NCBI RefSeq assembly: GCF_035046485.1
Contig: NC_085138.1
Location: 339,028,263 to 339,092,262 of the forward strand
Reading direction: 5' to 3'
Source of the DNA: Aedes albopictus
Lineage: Eukaryota; Arthropoda; Insecta; Diptera; Culicidae
Length of the DNA stretch: 64,000 nucleotides
Part shown: positions 35,801 to 41,705 of the stretch, in pieces
How positions within the stretch are numbered: the first letter of the stretch is position 1
How the letters are laid out: each line of letters opens with the position of its first letter
Made by a program: the position numbers and the translations under genes
The notes under the pieces: generated by a model
The model's input: only the letters and a program-made list of their open reading frames with translations
What the model was told of the DNA's origin: nothing
Databases searched by the model: none

Positions 35801-36864
35801 GAGGAAGTATTCGAAAAGATCATGACTTCAGAGGAAGACGCCATTCTGACTGTTTCACAGATAGGAAAGTTGTTCAACGAGAAGATGGAGGAGAGTATTT
35901 CCCGTTATTTGGATATGTATGACGAGCTGAAGAAGAAGTATGATGCACGTGAAGCCTACATTCAGGATATGAAGACGTTGTTGGATGAGTTCGCTACAGG
36001 AATCGAGCTGGCTCGAATCGAACTGGACACGAAGGATAAGAAGATTTTTGAGCTGGAGAACGAGAACAAAGACATCAAGCTGGAAAACATGACATTCAGG
36101 TTCAAATGCGAACAGTTTGAAAAATATCAGGTGGAAGGACGAGCACCTCTACCATCACCGGAAATCCCATCGAAGATTGATGAAGAACAGCAGTTGGTGT
36201 CCAGTATGCTGATTGAGAATATCATAAATCAGCTGGAGAAGGTCGAGGAAGACAAGGTGCACAATATCAACCATATCGAACTGATTCAAGAGGTGATTGA
36301 GTGTGATACTGAGAAGGATGACGCCAGAGTCGGCGAACTGAATGAGAAGGTTTGTATTAGCTTGTCTTCCTGGTCAGACCCAATATGCTTATTTCTATCC
36401 ATTTTCAGCTCAAGGAAACTGAAGAAAAGCTTCGCATTGTTGAACAATTCGCGAAGGAAACATCAGACAAGTACACTGAACTGTTGGAAAATCAGAATAA
36501 CCGACAGAAGATGAAGGCCATAGAAAGCAATAAGGATCACCAGCAACTGAAGGCGGTAAGTAAAAGTCGAAAACATCCAAAAGTTCTTAATTCTATTAAT
36601 CGACCTTTCCAGAAAATTGCAAAACTTCAAGAGGTCAACAAAAAGCAGGAAAACACCATCCAGGGACTGCAGCAACAGTTGTCGTGCTTTGATTCTCCTC
36701 AGAAGATGAACCTATCCGGGAAGCTGTTTGGCCTCGGTAGTCCCAAAACGCCCAAGAAGCTGATTGCTTCGCCGTTTCCCGGAAAGGAAAACCGCTCTCC
36801 CGTGGTTACACCTGGTACAGTGTATAGTCCGCGGAGTAACGTACTGCGCCCGAGGAATAACTAA
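5825..36864 (+). CDS. HMMR/RHAMM-like coiled-coil spindle protein (5 coding exons)
   Basis: Coding exons joined by phase are 5825-5867, 33877-34019, 34082-36349, 36409-36555 and 36613-36864. They total 2853 nt, about 950 aa, with GTGAGT/CAG-type splice sites and no internal stop. The N-terminus MFSKAKLKRFNDIP followed by SPSPF resembles the vertebrate HMMR start (KAPLKRFND...APSPGAYD). A basic stretch (KEKEPTKKSKKEDK, then LKFKHISDLTPKKSK) precedes about 750 residues of near-continuous coiled coil rich in E/K/L heptads. The C-terminus (IAKLQEVNKKQ, then SPKTPKK, then GKENRSP with a KEN box at residues 925-927, then TPGTVYSPR) looks like a Cdk- and APC/C-regulated tail. HMMR family proteins act at spindle poles and microtubules in mitosis. 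That role is inferred by family. The length exceeds human HMMR (about 725 aa). Another long coiled-coil spindle protein is the main alternative. The first intron is 28,009 bp and full of transposons. Confidence 0.62.
7493..8870. repeat. Degenerate GGAATTCC minisatellite block 1
   Basis: The block consists of imperfect copies of a 12-bp unit, close to GGAATTCCTCCA. The first half (to about 8040) is written in the TCCTCC(G/A)GGAAT sense. The second half reads as its complement (GGAATTCCTGGAGGAA), so the block contains an inversion. Because 12 is a multiple of three, it creates long stop-free frames in several phases, up to 257 codons, of GIPPGIPP-like or FSRNSSGNS-like repeats. These are not considered genes. 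Confidence 0.85.
8871..9470. repeat. Dimeric (A-B) tandem repeat, about 275-bp period
   Basis: Two related but distinct half-units of about 137 bp alternate. The A type has AGCTC(G/A)TTAG...ATCGA starting near 8881, 9155 and 9432. The B type has CTATCT(T/C)ATCAGG starting near 9018 and 9291. Each half contains the shared phrase GCGCCACCTAGCG or GCGACACCTAGCG followed by a TCGAACCAA phrase. The 273-277-bp spacing between like units shows higher-order organisation. No coding potential is apparent. Confidence 0.75.
9471..12061. other. Intronic sequence with no recognised gene
   Basis: Most of this stretch is unique-looking AT-rich sequence. A minus-strand frame of about 98 codons at 10160-10460 has a plausible, lysine-rich composition (LGMGHSTDKKKKVFEV) but ends just after an upstream in-frame stop, lacks a convincing acceptor and matches no family I recognise. 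A plus-strand 138-codon frame at 11300-11716 also lacks recognisable motifs. Repeated phrases CCATAACTGGTACACT occur near 11880 and 12090, suggesting a dispersed element. Confidence 0.3.
12062..12409 (-). pseudogene. Non-LTR retrotransposon C-terminal fragment
   Basis: The minus-strand frame contains ETIRWAGHVAKMPD, then RRGAQRARWVDQVERDLA, then DRGWRNIVDS. This is the characteristic tail that follows the reverse transcriptase domain in several arthropod non-LTR elements. The RT domain itself is missing, and the N-terminal part (MEVLYGHETWT) starts abruptly in what should be the RT/tail junction. A 5'-truncated dead copy is the simplest reading. It sits antisense inside the 28 kb first intron of the HMMR-like gene. 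Confidence 0.65.
12420..13204. repeat. Degenerate CATGCACCAT-type repeat region
   Basis: The phrase (A/T)GCACCAT recurs irregularly at least ten times. Longer shared segments such as ATATCATCTA(A/G)GCAT...ATTTCAC occur near 12650 and 12990. It looks like an old, decayed tandem array with no reading frame of interest. Confidence 0.5.
13205..14425. repeat. Degenerate GGAATTCC minisatellite block 2
   Basis: This is the same 12-bp family as block 1, here mostly in the GGAATTTCTGGAGGAAT sense and more diverged. The short ORFs across it are products of the 12-bp periodicity. Confidence 0.8.
14426..15611. other. Intronic sequence, no gene seen
   Basis: This is AT-rich unique sequence. One notable phrase at about 14690-14725, CCAAGATGGCGGC followed by ATGGCCGCC, matches the motif that forms a long array at 52.4-54.2 kb. 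No exon or terminal repeat was recognised. Confidence 0.3.
15612..15824. mobile_element. Foldback MITE with about 95-bp arms
   Basis: The left arm starts TTTAAGGTGAATATATGACG. The right arm is its near-perfect reverse complement, ending CATATATTCACCTTAAA. A loop of about 25 bases (GGTTAATCGCTGGTGGTGACC) separates them. The arms are nearly identical, so the copy is young or the hairpin is maintained. There is no coding content. Confidence 0.8.
16057..17153. mobile_element. Outer TA-flanked MITE, interrupted
   Basis: TIRs begin AGGGTATTGTACCATTTGGG on the left and end in the complement (CCCAAATGCCCT). TA lies outside both ends (16055-16056, 17154-17155). Its central hairpin is split by a second element (16113-17002). 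An uninterrupted relative occurs at 21954-22166 in this same window, which fixes the insertion point and the original structure. Confidence 0.8.
16113..17002. mobile_element. Inner 890-bp foldback element nested in a MITE
   Basis: The left end is CAGGGGGTGGCCAAAATG and the right end is the complementary CATTTTGGCCATCCCCTG. TA flanks both sides, taken from the host MITE (CTATAAC|TA). Long inverted arms extend for roughly 300 bp each, for example TGAGCTGTCATATCTCGG mirrored by CCGAGATATGACAGCTCA. No transposase frame is present. The TIR start and TA target are consistent with a Tc1/mariner-type non-autonomous element. Confidence 0.8.
17156..18016. other. Intronic sequence, no gene seen
   Basis: This is AT-rich sequence with homopolymer runs and no splice-bounded reading frame, terminal repeat or tandem array that I could recognise. 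Confidence 0.3.
18017..18450 (+). mobile_element. tRNA-headed SINE, interrupted by a second SINE
   Basis: A tRNA-like head carries an A-box region (CATGCGGTTAGCGTC) and a B-box (GGGTTCGACTCCC) in the right order and spacing at 18030-18095. The element is split after 18183 by a SINE on the opposite strand and resumes at 18367 (GTTTCGTTCAGTCTGTAG). It is not a functional tRNA: there is no full cloverleaf, and a long unrelated body follows. Confidence 0.7.
18184..18366 (-). mobile_element. Second SINE nested in the first (minus strand)
   Basis: Read on the minus strand, it starts with a tRNA-like head (A-box GTGTGATGGTTAGAAC, B-box GGGATCGAATCCC) at about 18362-18290 and ends in poly-A, seen as T15 at 18181-18195 on plus. 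The direct repeat TGTTAAGTTT flanks it at 18174-18183 and 18367-18376. This is clean target-site duplication evidence for retroposition into the older SINE. Confidence 0.8.
18469..18880. repeat. Terminal module of the left inverted array
   Basis: It begins TTAACCCACCATCAGTCGC and contains repeated palindromic GTGTACTGAGTACAC segments and GCGACCGCT(G/C)GTGTAAC. It continues into ATGTCCAACTGGATAATGCG and the first 152-bp unit. The mirror-image module occurs at about 32871-33071, ending GCGACTGATGGTGGGTTAA. The left version is longer because it carries an extra segment (about 18510-18700) absent on the right. Confidence 0.7.
18881..20440. repeat. Left array of a 152-bp tandem repeat
   Basis: The landmark CTAGGCATGCGACGG recurs at 18951, 19103, 19255, 19407, 19559, 19711 and 19863, exactly 152 bases apart, so there are at least seven units. 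A further diverged unit is split by a SINE (20008-20276) and continues to about 20440. Units contain GGAATGTGCCCTGGAG(G)AACC. Frames of about 90 codons in the array follow the repeat and are not genes. Confidence 0.85.
20008..20276 (-). mobile_element. tRNA-derived SINE (minus strand)
   Basis: This is a reverse-oriented copy of the SINE at 4645 and 46078: on plus it shows TTCTATGAGCACTTCCACAG and a complementary B-box (CGAATCGAACCTGTC) at about 20200. It interrupts the last, diverged unit of the left 152-bp array (array sequence ends CTCCATGATC and resumes CATGATGTTTCATG), so it inserted after the array formed. Confidence 0.65.
20441..21584. other. Intronic sequence, no gene seen
   Basis: Nothing gene-like is visible. 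At about 21180-21265, ACTCGATATAACGTAAC and GTTACGTTATATCGA form a short inverted pair. The phrase ACGTTATATCGAG recurs at about 31080, so both may be relics of one DNA-transposon family. Confidence 0.3.
21585..21785. repeat. GGAATTCC minisatellite remnant
   Basis: This is a diverged stretch of the 12-bp family (CTAGAATTCCTTTTGAGATTC...). Its continuation lies across the nested transposons at 29660-30420, suggesting one ancestral block split by later insertions. Confidence 0.6.
21954..22166. mobile_element. Intact 213-bp MITE
   Basis: The TIRs are GGGTCTTGTACCATTTGGGC and its complement, with TA outside each end (21952-21953, 22167-22168). The whole element is nearly one perfect hairpin. It is the uninterrupted relative of the outer MITE at 16057-17153 and lies in the loop of the larger foldback element. 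Confidence 0.85.
22348..22485 (-). repeat. 3' LTR of the BEL/Pao element
   Basis: This is the downstream LTR in the element's own orientation. It encodes the last 33 or so codons of the polyprotein, the stop TAA (22387-22385), and an AATAAA signal (22386-22381) that overlaps that stop codon. At 138 bp it is short for the superfamily. Confidence 0.9.
22385..29128 (-). CDS. BEL/Pao Gag-Pol polyprotein, intact
   Basis: One frame of 2247 codons runs with no stop. Order of domains (approximate residues): a PHD-like C4HC3 zinc finger (22-67, CSICEQ...HNSC...CEMC); a charged coiled-coil stretch (about 85-145); a Ser/Pro-rich linker; the Gag core (from about 573, FSGNPAEWP); zinc knuckles (about 795-850); an aspartic protease motif FLDGGSDST (about 913); reverse transcriptase with YVDDYLDS (about 1330); RNase H (VFVDASESAYA about 1517; LWSDSRTVLSWL); and integrase with an HHCC head (about 1823). 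Its catalytic D, D, E sit in GLDYFGPL, SDQGTNF and GGVWERLV, and it carries the BEL-type LTTRAIHLEV motif. All catalytic motifs look intact. The start could be M1 or M12. No separate envelope gene is present. The C-terminus is encoded by the 3' LTR. Confidence 0.93.
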   Translation of the reverse strand: MYDCRHHGQNHMSDKATTDRHCSICEQPDNQAPMIECARCHTRYHNSCAGAQDGTSATSSPYYCEMCVPRRPAPSVSSSASTSASARARLQIQMQKLAEEKRLQERLIAEREKAIAEKIELEKVYITRKYDLLFAQAEEEEEGKSVRSRRSSRRSIAKVQSWIDNQPATLTTNSGVTIPTGITSQQSSSSNQDPSAHPQNPPQPREQQPIKPANVIGAPEDQSIGAAIQPTSSMMDSVSPFAISNNAPASSAAVLIPACQSTPFVASSAANVQRSQPDDVDADQEEDYHNRTYSVQIDRSISTNHPLEAEQSLYTGSAPVSTPTRHVRIAADTIAASRAPDVGGIIQSNPIEQLFDISSYTAGRAYPIAHETLANQHRAIGNNTIFPTVKPPPHPTNTAPMRSVSSYPGPIFSLPTGSSAPPFPSTTNVQSFASDSIGPRSTSALPISATGVPVTVYASISEQLVHSSPFIGNRYHSGTISSAPIINSRIGQPANPLPIGSAPVNPIGIPAASAIFPGAVSAAPASVPGFNYSPYPQAVQGGPGHSVSSASYDAQLFNAPTAQQLAARHVVPKELPPFSGNPAEWPLFWSSFETSTRICGYSDAENLMRLQRCLKGEARKAVNCFLLHPLNVPEILRTLCTLYGRPEAIIGTLLAEVRATPAPRSEKLETVINFGLAVRNLCAHLIATGQEMHLANPMLINELVDKLPANIKLDWALYTQRVARADLRAFSEYMNVIVDAASRVTPVMDKPDKSKGRAVVNAHASESYASKSRGEQKPSTTKTSYTKPPVGASDKPCLVCKTSGHKPKDCSSFKSKSLENRWKIAQELHLCRRCLYPHGKWPCKASLCGADGCEQRHHNLLHPGDPRQEPESTATSSAVTGVVTVHQNWHNKVLFRIVPVMLHANGRSVQTFAFLDGGSDSTLVEKSLVDQLGVEGSVSPLCMQWTNGVKRTEEDSRRVQFNISGVGQGKQFQLRGVQTVESLDLPHQSIRFEELEGRFAHLRGLPVVSYRDGVPGILIGLDNTKVKTSLKQREGKANEPVATKTRLGWVVFGRTGTLDQAQPNRVLHVCTRSHDDDLNELVKQFFSTESVGVSAAKVTESADDQRARDILESTTVRIPSGKYQTGLLWRYDAVEFPNSRPMAERRLKCLEHRLTKSPELYEKMRQLMVDYQTKGYAHKATQRELEESDPKRVWYLPLGVVVNPRKPDKLRVVWDAAAAVQGVSFNSVLLKGPDLLVPLQTVLCRYRQRNIAISADIMEVFHQVQIRPEDRQAQRFLWRDNPAQPVQVFVMDVAIFGSTCSPCSTQYAKNVNANDHAEEFPRAAVAIKENHYVDDYLDSVDSVDEAVQLATDVKTVHERAGFQIRHWTSNSPEVLERIGEHNTQAVKSFVMDKGSQQERILGMVWMPGEDMFSYTTTFRSDLERLFDTAVIPTKREVLRLVMSLFDPLGLVASFVIEGKVIIQEVWMAKVGWDERIPAEIIPRWQQWLEVLRSLDKVKIPRCYFPGYSKEAYESLELHVFVDASESAYATVAYFRVVDNGEVRCCLVGAKTKVAPLKQLTIPRLELQAATIGARLMKTVTDNHTLAIKRRVLWSDSRTVLSWLRSDQRRYRQFVAFRVTEILEETSVADWRWVPSKQNVADEATKWGKSPNYFESCRWFKGPAFLYEDESQWPVEDSGMEDSTTEELRSVHVNVQISIEPLMQFQRFSKWERLLRATAYLRRFYKNCQRKKAGCAIHVDALSSEELSAAEHTIWRLVQAEAFPDEIRSLRKDQSVPEGQQTTVEKSSHIYKLSPFIGEGDLMRKNGRIAASPYIPYGTKFPIIIPRNHHVTDLLVNWYHRKYGHANGETVVNELRQQYHVPDMRVVVRKATKRCSWCSVYRVLPQVPKMGPLPVARITPYVRAFTFVGLDYFGPLTVRVGRAKAKRWVALFTCLTTRAIHLEVAASLTTDSCKQAIRRFIARRGAPQEIYSDQGTNFQGVRSELDKEMRSINESLASTITNQRTQWKFNPPYAPHMGGVWERLVRSVKKGLSCLLTDRNPDDEALTTVLAEVESLVNSRPLTYLPLESEEHEALTPNHFLLLNSSGVVQPAVRPTDDAAALRSSWNAIQVMLDNFWKRWLKEYLPVISPQSKWFGETRNVEVGDLVMIASDKERNSWTRGRILRIYPGKDRRVRRVDVQTTMGVQQRPVSKLAILNVAVDPGIAEGSGSNTGGGMYATKPMAFSTAQVDALPTTDTKANLQLSHDDN
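29129..29496 (-). other. 5' untranslated leader of the BEL element
   Basis: This is a 368-nt AT-rich leader between the 5' LTR and the first ATG. It should contain the primer-binding and packaging sequences, but none could be pinned down by eye. Confidence 0.6.
29497..29634 (-). repeat. 5' LTR of the BEL/Pao element
   Basis: It shows no base differences from the 3' LTR that I could see. It should hold the promoter, but no TATA box is evident. Just inside it the minus strand reads GAACAGAGAGCCACAAAACG, which is not an obvious tRNA primer-binding site. Confidence 0.9.
29660..30420. repeat. GGAATTCC minisatellite block 3
   Basis: Degenerate 12-bp family sequence (TCATTCCTCCAGGAATTTCC...). It continues the remnant left of the nested elements at 21585-21785. 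Confidence 0.7.
30421..31280. other. Intronic sequence with transposon relics, no gene
   Basis: ACAGTAGACGTTCGG at about 30551 matches ACAGTAGACGTTCGA at about 60649. The reverse complement of CATGTTTACGTTTCA appears at about 30884 and the forward form at about 60665, so a related element lies at both places. At 31075-31150 the phrase TTACGTTATA recurs several times. No open frame is of interest. Confidence 0.4.
31283..31495. mobile_element. TA-flanked foldback MITE (213 bp)
   Basis: The left end is CACTGAAACCTCCATTTAAG and the right end is CTTAAATGGAGGTTTCAGTG, with TA outside each (31281-31282, 31496-31497). The arms pair for about 70 bases (through AAAATAATTTTTACC). There is no coding capacity. 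Confidence 0.85.
31693..32870. repeat. Right array of the 152-bp repeat (inverted)
   Basis: GCATGCCTAG starts at 31736, 31889, 32042, 32194, 32347, 32499, 32651 and 32803, giving eight units spaced 152-153 bp. The array is in the opposite orientation to 18881-20440. Units are very similar to each other and to the left array. Confidence 0.88.
32871..33071. repeat. Terminal module of the right inverted array
   Basis: This is the mirror of the left terminal module. It contains GTGTTGACCGGTTCCATATG, CATTATCCAGTTGGACAT, the palindrome GTGTACTGAGTACAC, and ends GCGACTGATGGTGGGTTAA. The similarity to the left end makes the pair look like the termini of one very large foldback structure. Confidence 0.7.
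33072..33876 (+). other. 3' end of HMMR-like intron 1, no gene
   Basis: AT-rich intron sequence closes with a pyrimidine-containing tract and the acceptor CTTTGCAG (33869-33876). No repeat family was recognised apart from a possible inverted match of AAGGATGTTGAA (about 33115) to the left flank of the 18469 module. Confidence 0.5.
34082..36349 (+). CDS. HMMR-like main coiled-coil exon
   Basis: This exon encodes roughly residues 63-818. It opens with a proline/lysine-rich segment (PSLPKRLKFKHISDLTPKKS) and then becomes uninterrupted E/K/Q/L-rich heptad sequence. The acceptor CATTCCAG precedes 34082. The donor is AAG|GTTTGT at 36350, a weaker site. Reading straight through that 59-bp intron stays open for a while but yields an aromatic and serine-rich tail unlike the coiled coil, so splicing to 36409 (LKETEEKLR) is preferred. 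Confidence 0.8.
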
Positions 36865-37125
36865 AGCCCTCGAATGGGCGGCACAGTGGTGGCGCAGACG
36901 ACTGCACGATCAGTTATGATTGCAGAACCAAAAACTTAGTTTTACGACGTAACTATTGTATTTATTGCCAATGTCAGAATGGATCAATATTCCTAATTGA
37001 GTAAGGTTACAGAGTCAGGTGATACGCGCGAAATATATGAACGAACGGTTTATAAATTATAAAAAAAATGAATGAGCTCAAAATTTATAAAAAAAGGAAA
37101 TACTTAATGAAAATCTATGGAGTCA

Positions 37126-37131
37126 AATAAA
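37126..37131 (+). terminator. Poly(A) signal of the HMMR-like gene
   Basis: AATAAA lies 262 nt after the stop codon at 36862-36864, in an AT-rich 3' UTR (36865 to about 37150). It is the first canonical hexamer seen downstream. Confidence 0.6.
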
Positions 37132-37259
37132 GCAACACTCTCGAAAATAACCTAATGCAAATAAACTGAAGTAACAACGTATGAACTTCTCAAGAATATC
37201 ACATACATTAACCTAAACTTTAGCATGGGTGGCTGCCTTCATGCTTGTTAGCTCCAGTA

Positions 37260-38610
37260 CCACCAAATCAACAAGAATTCCTCCAGGGGTTCACTCGAGA
37301 ATTTTTCTGTGATTTTTGAGACTCCTTCAGGAATTCCTCCTGGAATTCTTTCAGAAACTTCTTCATTGTTTTATCCAGGACTTCCTCCAGGAATTGTTTA
37401 TGGATTCCCTGGGGAAATCCTCTTGGGGTTGCATTCGATATTCCTCCTGGGGTTTCTTCAGGAACTTGCACAGGGATTCCTCCAGGAGTTCCTTCGCGAC
37501 CTCTTCATAGGGTTCCTTCAGGATTTCTCAATGAATTATTTCTGCGATTTCTGCAGTACTTTCTGGGATATCTTCACAAAACACCCCTACTACCTCAAGA
37601 ATATCTTCTGAGATTCCTTCTGAAATTTTTCCTGGGATTCCTTTAAGGATTCTTCCAGGAGTTTTTCCAGGGATTCCTCTGGGAATTCCTGAGAGGATTC
37701 CTTTTAAAAATCTTTCAGGAATTCCTTCAGGCAATTCTCCAAGAATTCCTCCAGGATTTCTTCAAGGATTTCCTCCAGGAATTCCTCAAGGGATTGCTCT
37801 ATGGATTCCTCCAGAAATTCTTTCAGGAAATCCTCTTAGCCTTCCCCCAGGAATTCCACCAAGAATTCCTCGAGGAATTACTACAGGAATGTCTCTAGGA
37901 ATTCCTCCAGGAATTTCTTCAGAAATTTCTACAGCTATTCCTCTAGGAATTTATGCAGACATTCCTCCAGGAATTACTTAGGGAATTCTTTCAGATATTC
38001 CTCCAGGAATTGCTCCGTGCATTTCTTAAGGAATTCCTCAAGACATTCCACCAGGCATTCCACCAGGAATTCCTCCAAAGTATCCCCCAGGTATTTATTC
38101 TGAGAATCCTCCAGGAATCGCCGTAGACATCCAGGGATTTTTCGAGGCAATTTTCGATGAATTTCTCTAGAGATTTCTCCAGGGTTTTCTCCAGATTTTT
38201 TTCCAGAGATCACGCCAGGCATTTGTCCAGAGATTCTTCCGAGAATTCCTCAGGAATATTCCTAGGAATTTATTCAGGAATTCCTTTAGGAGCTTTTCCA
38301 GGATTTCCTCCAGGGATTCCAGGGAATCCAGCTATTCTCTCAGAGATTCCTACAGGGGATTCTCCGCGAATTCCCCCCGGGCTTCCTCCAGGAAGTTCTC
38401 CAAGGATTCCTTCAGGAATTCCTCCAGAAATTCCACCAAATATTTCTCCAGGAGCTCTTCCAGAAATTCCTCTAGGAATTCTTCCAGGAATTTCACAAGA
38501 GATTTCTCCAGAAATTTCTCCAACGATTCCACCCAGAATTCCTCTAGGGATTCCTCCAGCAATTCCTCCAAGGATTCCCCCAGGAATTCCTCCAGAAAGA
38601 GTAGAATATG
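37260..38610. repeat. GGAATTCC minisatellite block 4
   Basis: This is the best-preserved block of the 12-bp family, with successive GGAATTCCTCCA units readable around 37730-38060 and 38380-38600. It yields a 167-codon plus-strand frame of IPPGIPPEIPP-like repeats, and a matching minus-strand frame of EFLEE repeats. Both arise from the periodicity. Confidence 0.9.
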
Positions 38611-38639
38611 ATGCAAAATATTTTTTTCTTGATATCCTC

Positions 38640-40300
38640 GGTCATCCAAGCTGTTCTTGAGTTTAAATTCTAAAGCCTACGGGTGTAACGGTAACTTCTT
38701 TCATTATAAAAAGCTACGATTTGTATTCTACCATGTCCATTAAGTCACTTGAATGTTCAGAACAAAATATCAGATCAATCGGGATATCCCAGGCCATCCA
38801 AACTAATCTTGAGCTTAGATCCTAAACTAAAGTCTACGCGTGTAACGGCAACTTCTTCCATTATACAATGCTACGATTTGTAATCTATTATATCCAGTTC
38901 ATGTTCAAAAGACAGTATCAGAACAGGCGGGATATCCTAGGTCATCCAAAATGTTCTGGAGTTCAGATCCTGAAGTCTACGGATGTGACGGCAACTTCTT
39001 TAAGAGTTTAGATCCCAAAGTCTACGAGTGTAACGCTTACTTTTTTATACAAAGCTACAATTTGTATTCTTTCATGTCCAGTAAGTCTTCTGAAAGTTCA
39101 GAAGACTGTATTAGGTCTGTCAGGATATCCAAGGTCATCCAAACTGTTCTGGAGTTCGGATCCTGAAGTCTACGCATGTAGCAGTCACTTGTTTCATCAT
39201 ACAACGCTACGATCATGTTCAACAACGATCAACGCAACGCTATCATGTTCAGTAAGTTTCTGAAAGTTCAAAACAGCCGCGATATCTTATGTCATCCAAA
39301 CTGTTCTTGAGTTTAGATCTTAAAGTCTACGCGTGTAACAGTAACGTTTTTCATTATACACAGCTACGATATAACTTGGTGGCGTAGTGGCTAACGCTTC
39401 TGATTCGTATACAGAAGGTCCTGGGATCAATCCCTGGCCCGTCCCTTTCCTCCTATTTTGTATCTTTCTATCTCTTTCTTCTTTCTCTCTCACTTCTCTA
39501 CATATACAACTCATGTATATTCATATATTCATAGCCATCGCTAGAACCAGAAACGAAATGAAAAAGTCGTTTCCTTCCTTCCAACTTCCACAGCACAGTG
39601 TATATAACGCCTACCAGTTATGCAACCAAAGCGAACTGTGCCGCTTGACCTTCATAGAATTCAACTCAAAATCTATCACCCTGCGAACTCTATTAATAAC
39701 CCCTATCCAATGAAACGTTTTTTTGACCTCGGGAGCTCGTGCGGTCCCAGAAGGAGACCCACCTAGACCCCAAGCTGCTGGTCTGACCGTCGGCAGCTTC
39801 CAGGATGGGCGCGAAAGGCCTATTTCGCTCCCAAGACCCAGGGCGTTTTGATCTAGGGGATTTTTTTCTGATGGCGAACGAAAGTGAAAGTTTACTCCCG
39901 TTGGTAAATTGTCCCTGTATTCCACCAATTGAAGCGTTGTTAGCAAGGGCGTGGGCGTGATGAATTTGGAGAGCATCGCCAGCTGGGTTGGACGCTAACG
40001 TCAGCTGCGTGGTGTTCTGTATCAATTGGGTGGGGGGGGGGAGGAGGGGTTGAGGGGTTCGACGACGTTTAGTAGGATTCAGTTGGATATCAGTGCAATT
40101 TGTACCAGTTCAGATCAATCACGGAGTTCGTTGATCTTTATTTTATACACAGCTACGATATGTAATCTATCATGTCCAGAAAATCTTACGAATGTTTAAT
40201 GGACAACATCAGATCGGCTGGGGTCATCAAAACTATTATGATATTTAAAATCTAACATCTACAACAATTGATGTTTCTATTTTGGCTGTATAGAGTTATG
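38640..40300. repeat. Degenerate tandem repeat, about 150 bp, with an insertion
   Basis: GTCTACG(C/G/A)(G/A)TGTAAC recurs near 38677, 38833, 38977, 39020, 39168 and 39327. Within each unit follow CTACGAT(T/A)TGTA and GGGATATCC...GTCATCCAAA. One unit is truncated (38977 to 39020). The array is broken by the retroposon at 39373-40142 and resumes at 40143 (CTACGATATGTAATCTATC). Confidence 0.75.
39373..40142 (+). mobile_element. tRNA-headed retroposon with a 19-bp target duplication
   Basis: The direct repeat TTATACACAGCTACGATAT occurs at 39354-39372 and 40143-40161. The 770-bp insert starts with a tRNA-like head (GGTGGCGTAGTGGCTAACG, then a B-box-like GGGATCAATCCC at about 39423). It continues with a pyrimidine-rich stretch and a G/C-rich body (CACCTAGACCCCAAGCTGC) and ends GATCTTTATT without poly-A. 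It is long for a SINE; a SINE-LINE composite is possible. Because the host is a tandem repeat, part of the duplication could pre-exist, though the disrupted unit reads through cleanly once it is removed. Confidence 0.7.
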
Positions 40301-40379
40301 TTGTATAATCTATTATACTTACTGGAGTTCGCAGACTACAATCAGAGACTATGACATAGTTTCGGGATATTCAGAATCG

Positions 40380-40930
40380 TCAGATTGCTCCAGTCCCCGC
40401 GATTGATTATGAAACGTTACTCAGTATGTCAGATATAGCTGATGTTACGAGTTCAGACCTGAAGTTCTGCACTCCAAGATAGTTTGGCTGACCTGGGGTA
40501 TTCCCATAGTATTTCTAAATGGCATTTGAGATTTCAAGTGCTTCACGGATCTCAGCAGATTACGCTATGCTATTATTTATGGCAAAAACACATAAAGTTA
40601 TTGTTGTAGATTTGAAGGGCTTTATTATAGAACCGGTTGGACAACTCTGAATGTCCCAAAGGTTTAGACTTTAGATTGCTCCAGTAACCGCGGTTGATTA
40701 TGCAACGTTACTCAGTATAGCAGATACAGCTACTGTTACGAATGTAAACCTGAATTTGTGAACTCCAAGGTAGATTGGCTGACCAGGAGTATCCCTATAA
40801 TGTCTATAAAAGCCATTGTAGATTTTAAGAGCTTCACGGATCTCAGTAGATTATTTAATGCTATTATCTATTTCGAAAACACATAAAAATTTTCTTGCAG
40901 ATTTGAAGAACTTAAGTACAGGACAGTTTG
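40380..40930. repeat. Tandem duplication, about 290-bp unit
   Basis: Two diverged copies sit head to tail. Shared phrases include GATTATG(A/C)AACGTTACTCAGTAT, CTTCACGGATCTCAG(C/T)AGATTA and AAAACACATAAA, offset by about 290 bases. No coding potential was recognised. Confidence 0.7.
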
Positions 40931-41705
40931 GAACATCTAGAACATCCCAGAATATAAAACACGTTTTGATATTCTACACAAAGGTTAAATGAATACATAT
41001 GAACATAACTCATATCCAAGTTCAGCTTTTAGAACAACTGGTATGTTCGTTTTTCCAAATTTCATGGTGTTCAAGATGTTCTAGGTTGTCGATGAAGTAT
41101 CAAATACAAATATTTCTATGTTTTTCTTAATAGAGGACTCAATTTGCAACAACTTTGCTGAAGACAGTATTCTGTTTTATTGAATGGGTGAATTTGTACA
41201 GCCGTTTGTATATTGGGGTCATATATGATCCCTCCGGCTTCTATTGTGGATATTTTTAAATTTAGGAAAATGACTATTATGCATTTCAGCCCATAGTCCT
41301 ACCGAAAAAGATTCCCAGCTCACCACGTTCGACATCTACGCTGCTGTCACATGGCCGGCTGACAGACAGGCTCTGAAAGCTCTTCACCGCCTTGAAGGAA
41401 CGTTTCGGAAAGCCAAACATGAATAAATATAAAAAAGCATAAAGAAAGGTACAGAAGGCAAACCTTATCGGAATGTGTTGTGTTGCCGTGAGGAAAATAA
41501 TAAAATAAATACGTAAAGTTTCGGGCCGCAAATCGAAATTACCCCCTCGGCAAGTGATAAAAACAAAAACATACACAACCGGTTGCGAAGGATATTTTTT
41601 TCGGAAACGAAAGGGACTCGCTGCCGGGGCAGGTCTCCTTTAGCACGGCGAGGATCCACCCAAAAGCTGCCAATGGAAAATATAGTGCTCAAAGAAACAA
41701 TAATC

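Noticed and set aside
34226..35877. Large minus-strand frames (up to 273 codons)
   Set aside because: They are antisense shadows of the E/K/L-rich coiled-coil exon. Such codons give L/F/S-rich open complements.
38157..38660. 167-codon proline/isoleucine-rich frame resembling an extracellular repeat protein
   Set aside because: It lies wholly in the GGAATTCCTCCA minisatellite, and the opposite strand is open as well.
39373..39450. Possible tRNA gene at the start of the 770-bp insert
   Set aside because: It is bounded by a target duplication shared with the whole insert and has no acceptor stem, so it is a retroposon head.
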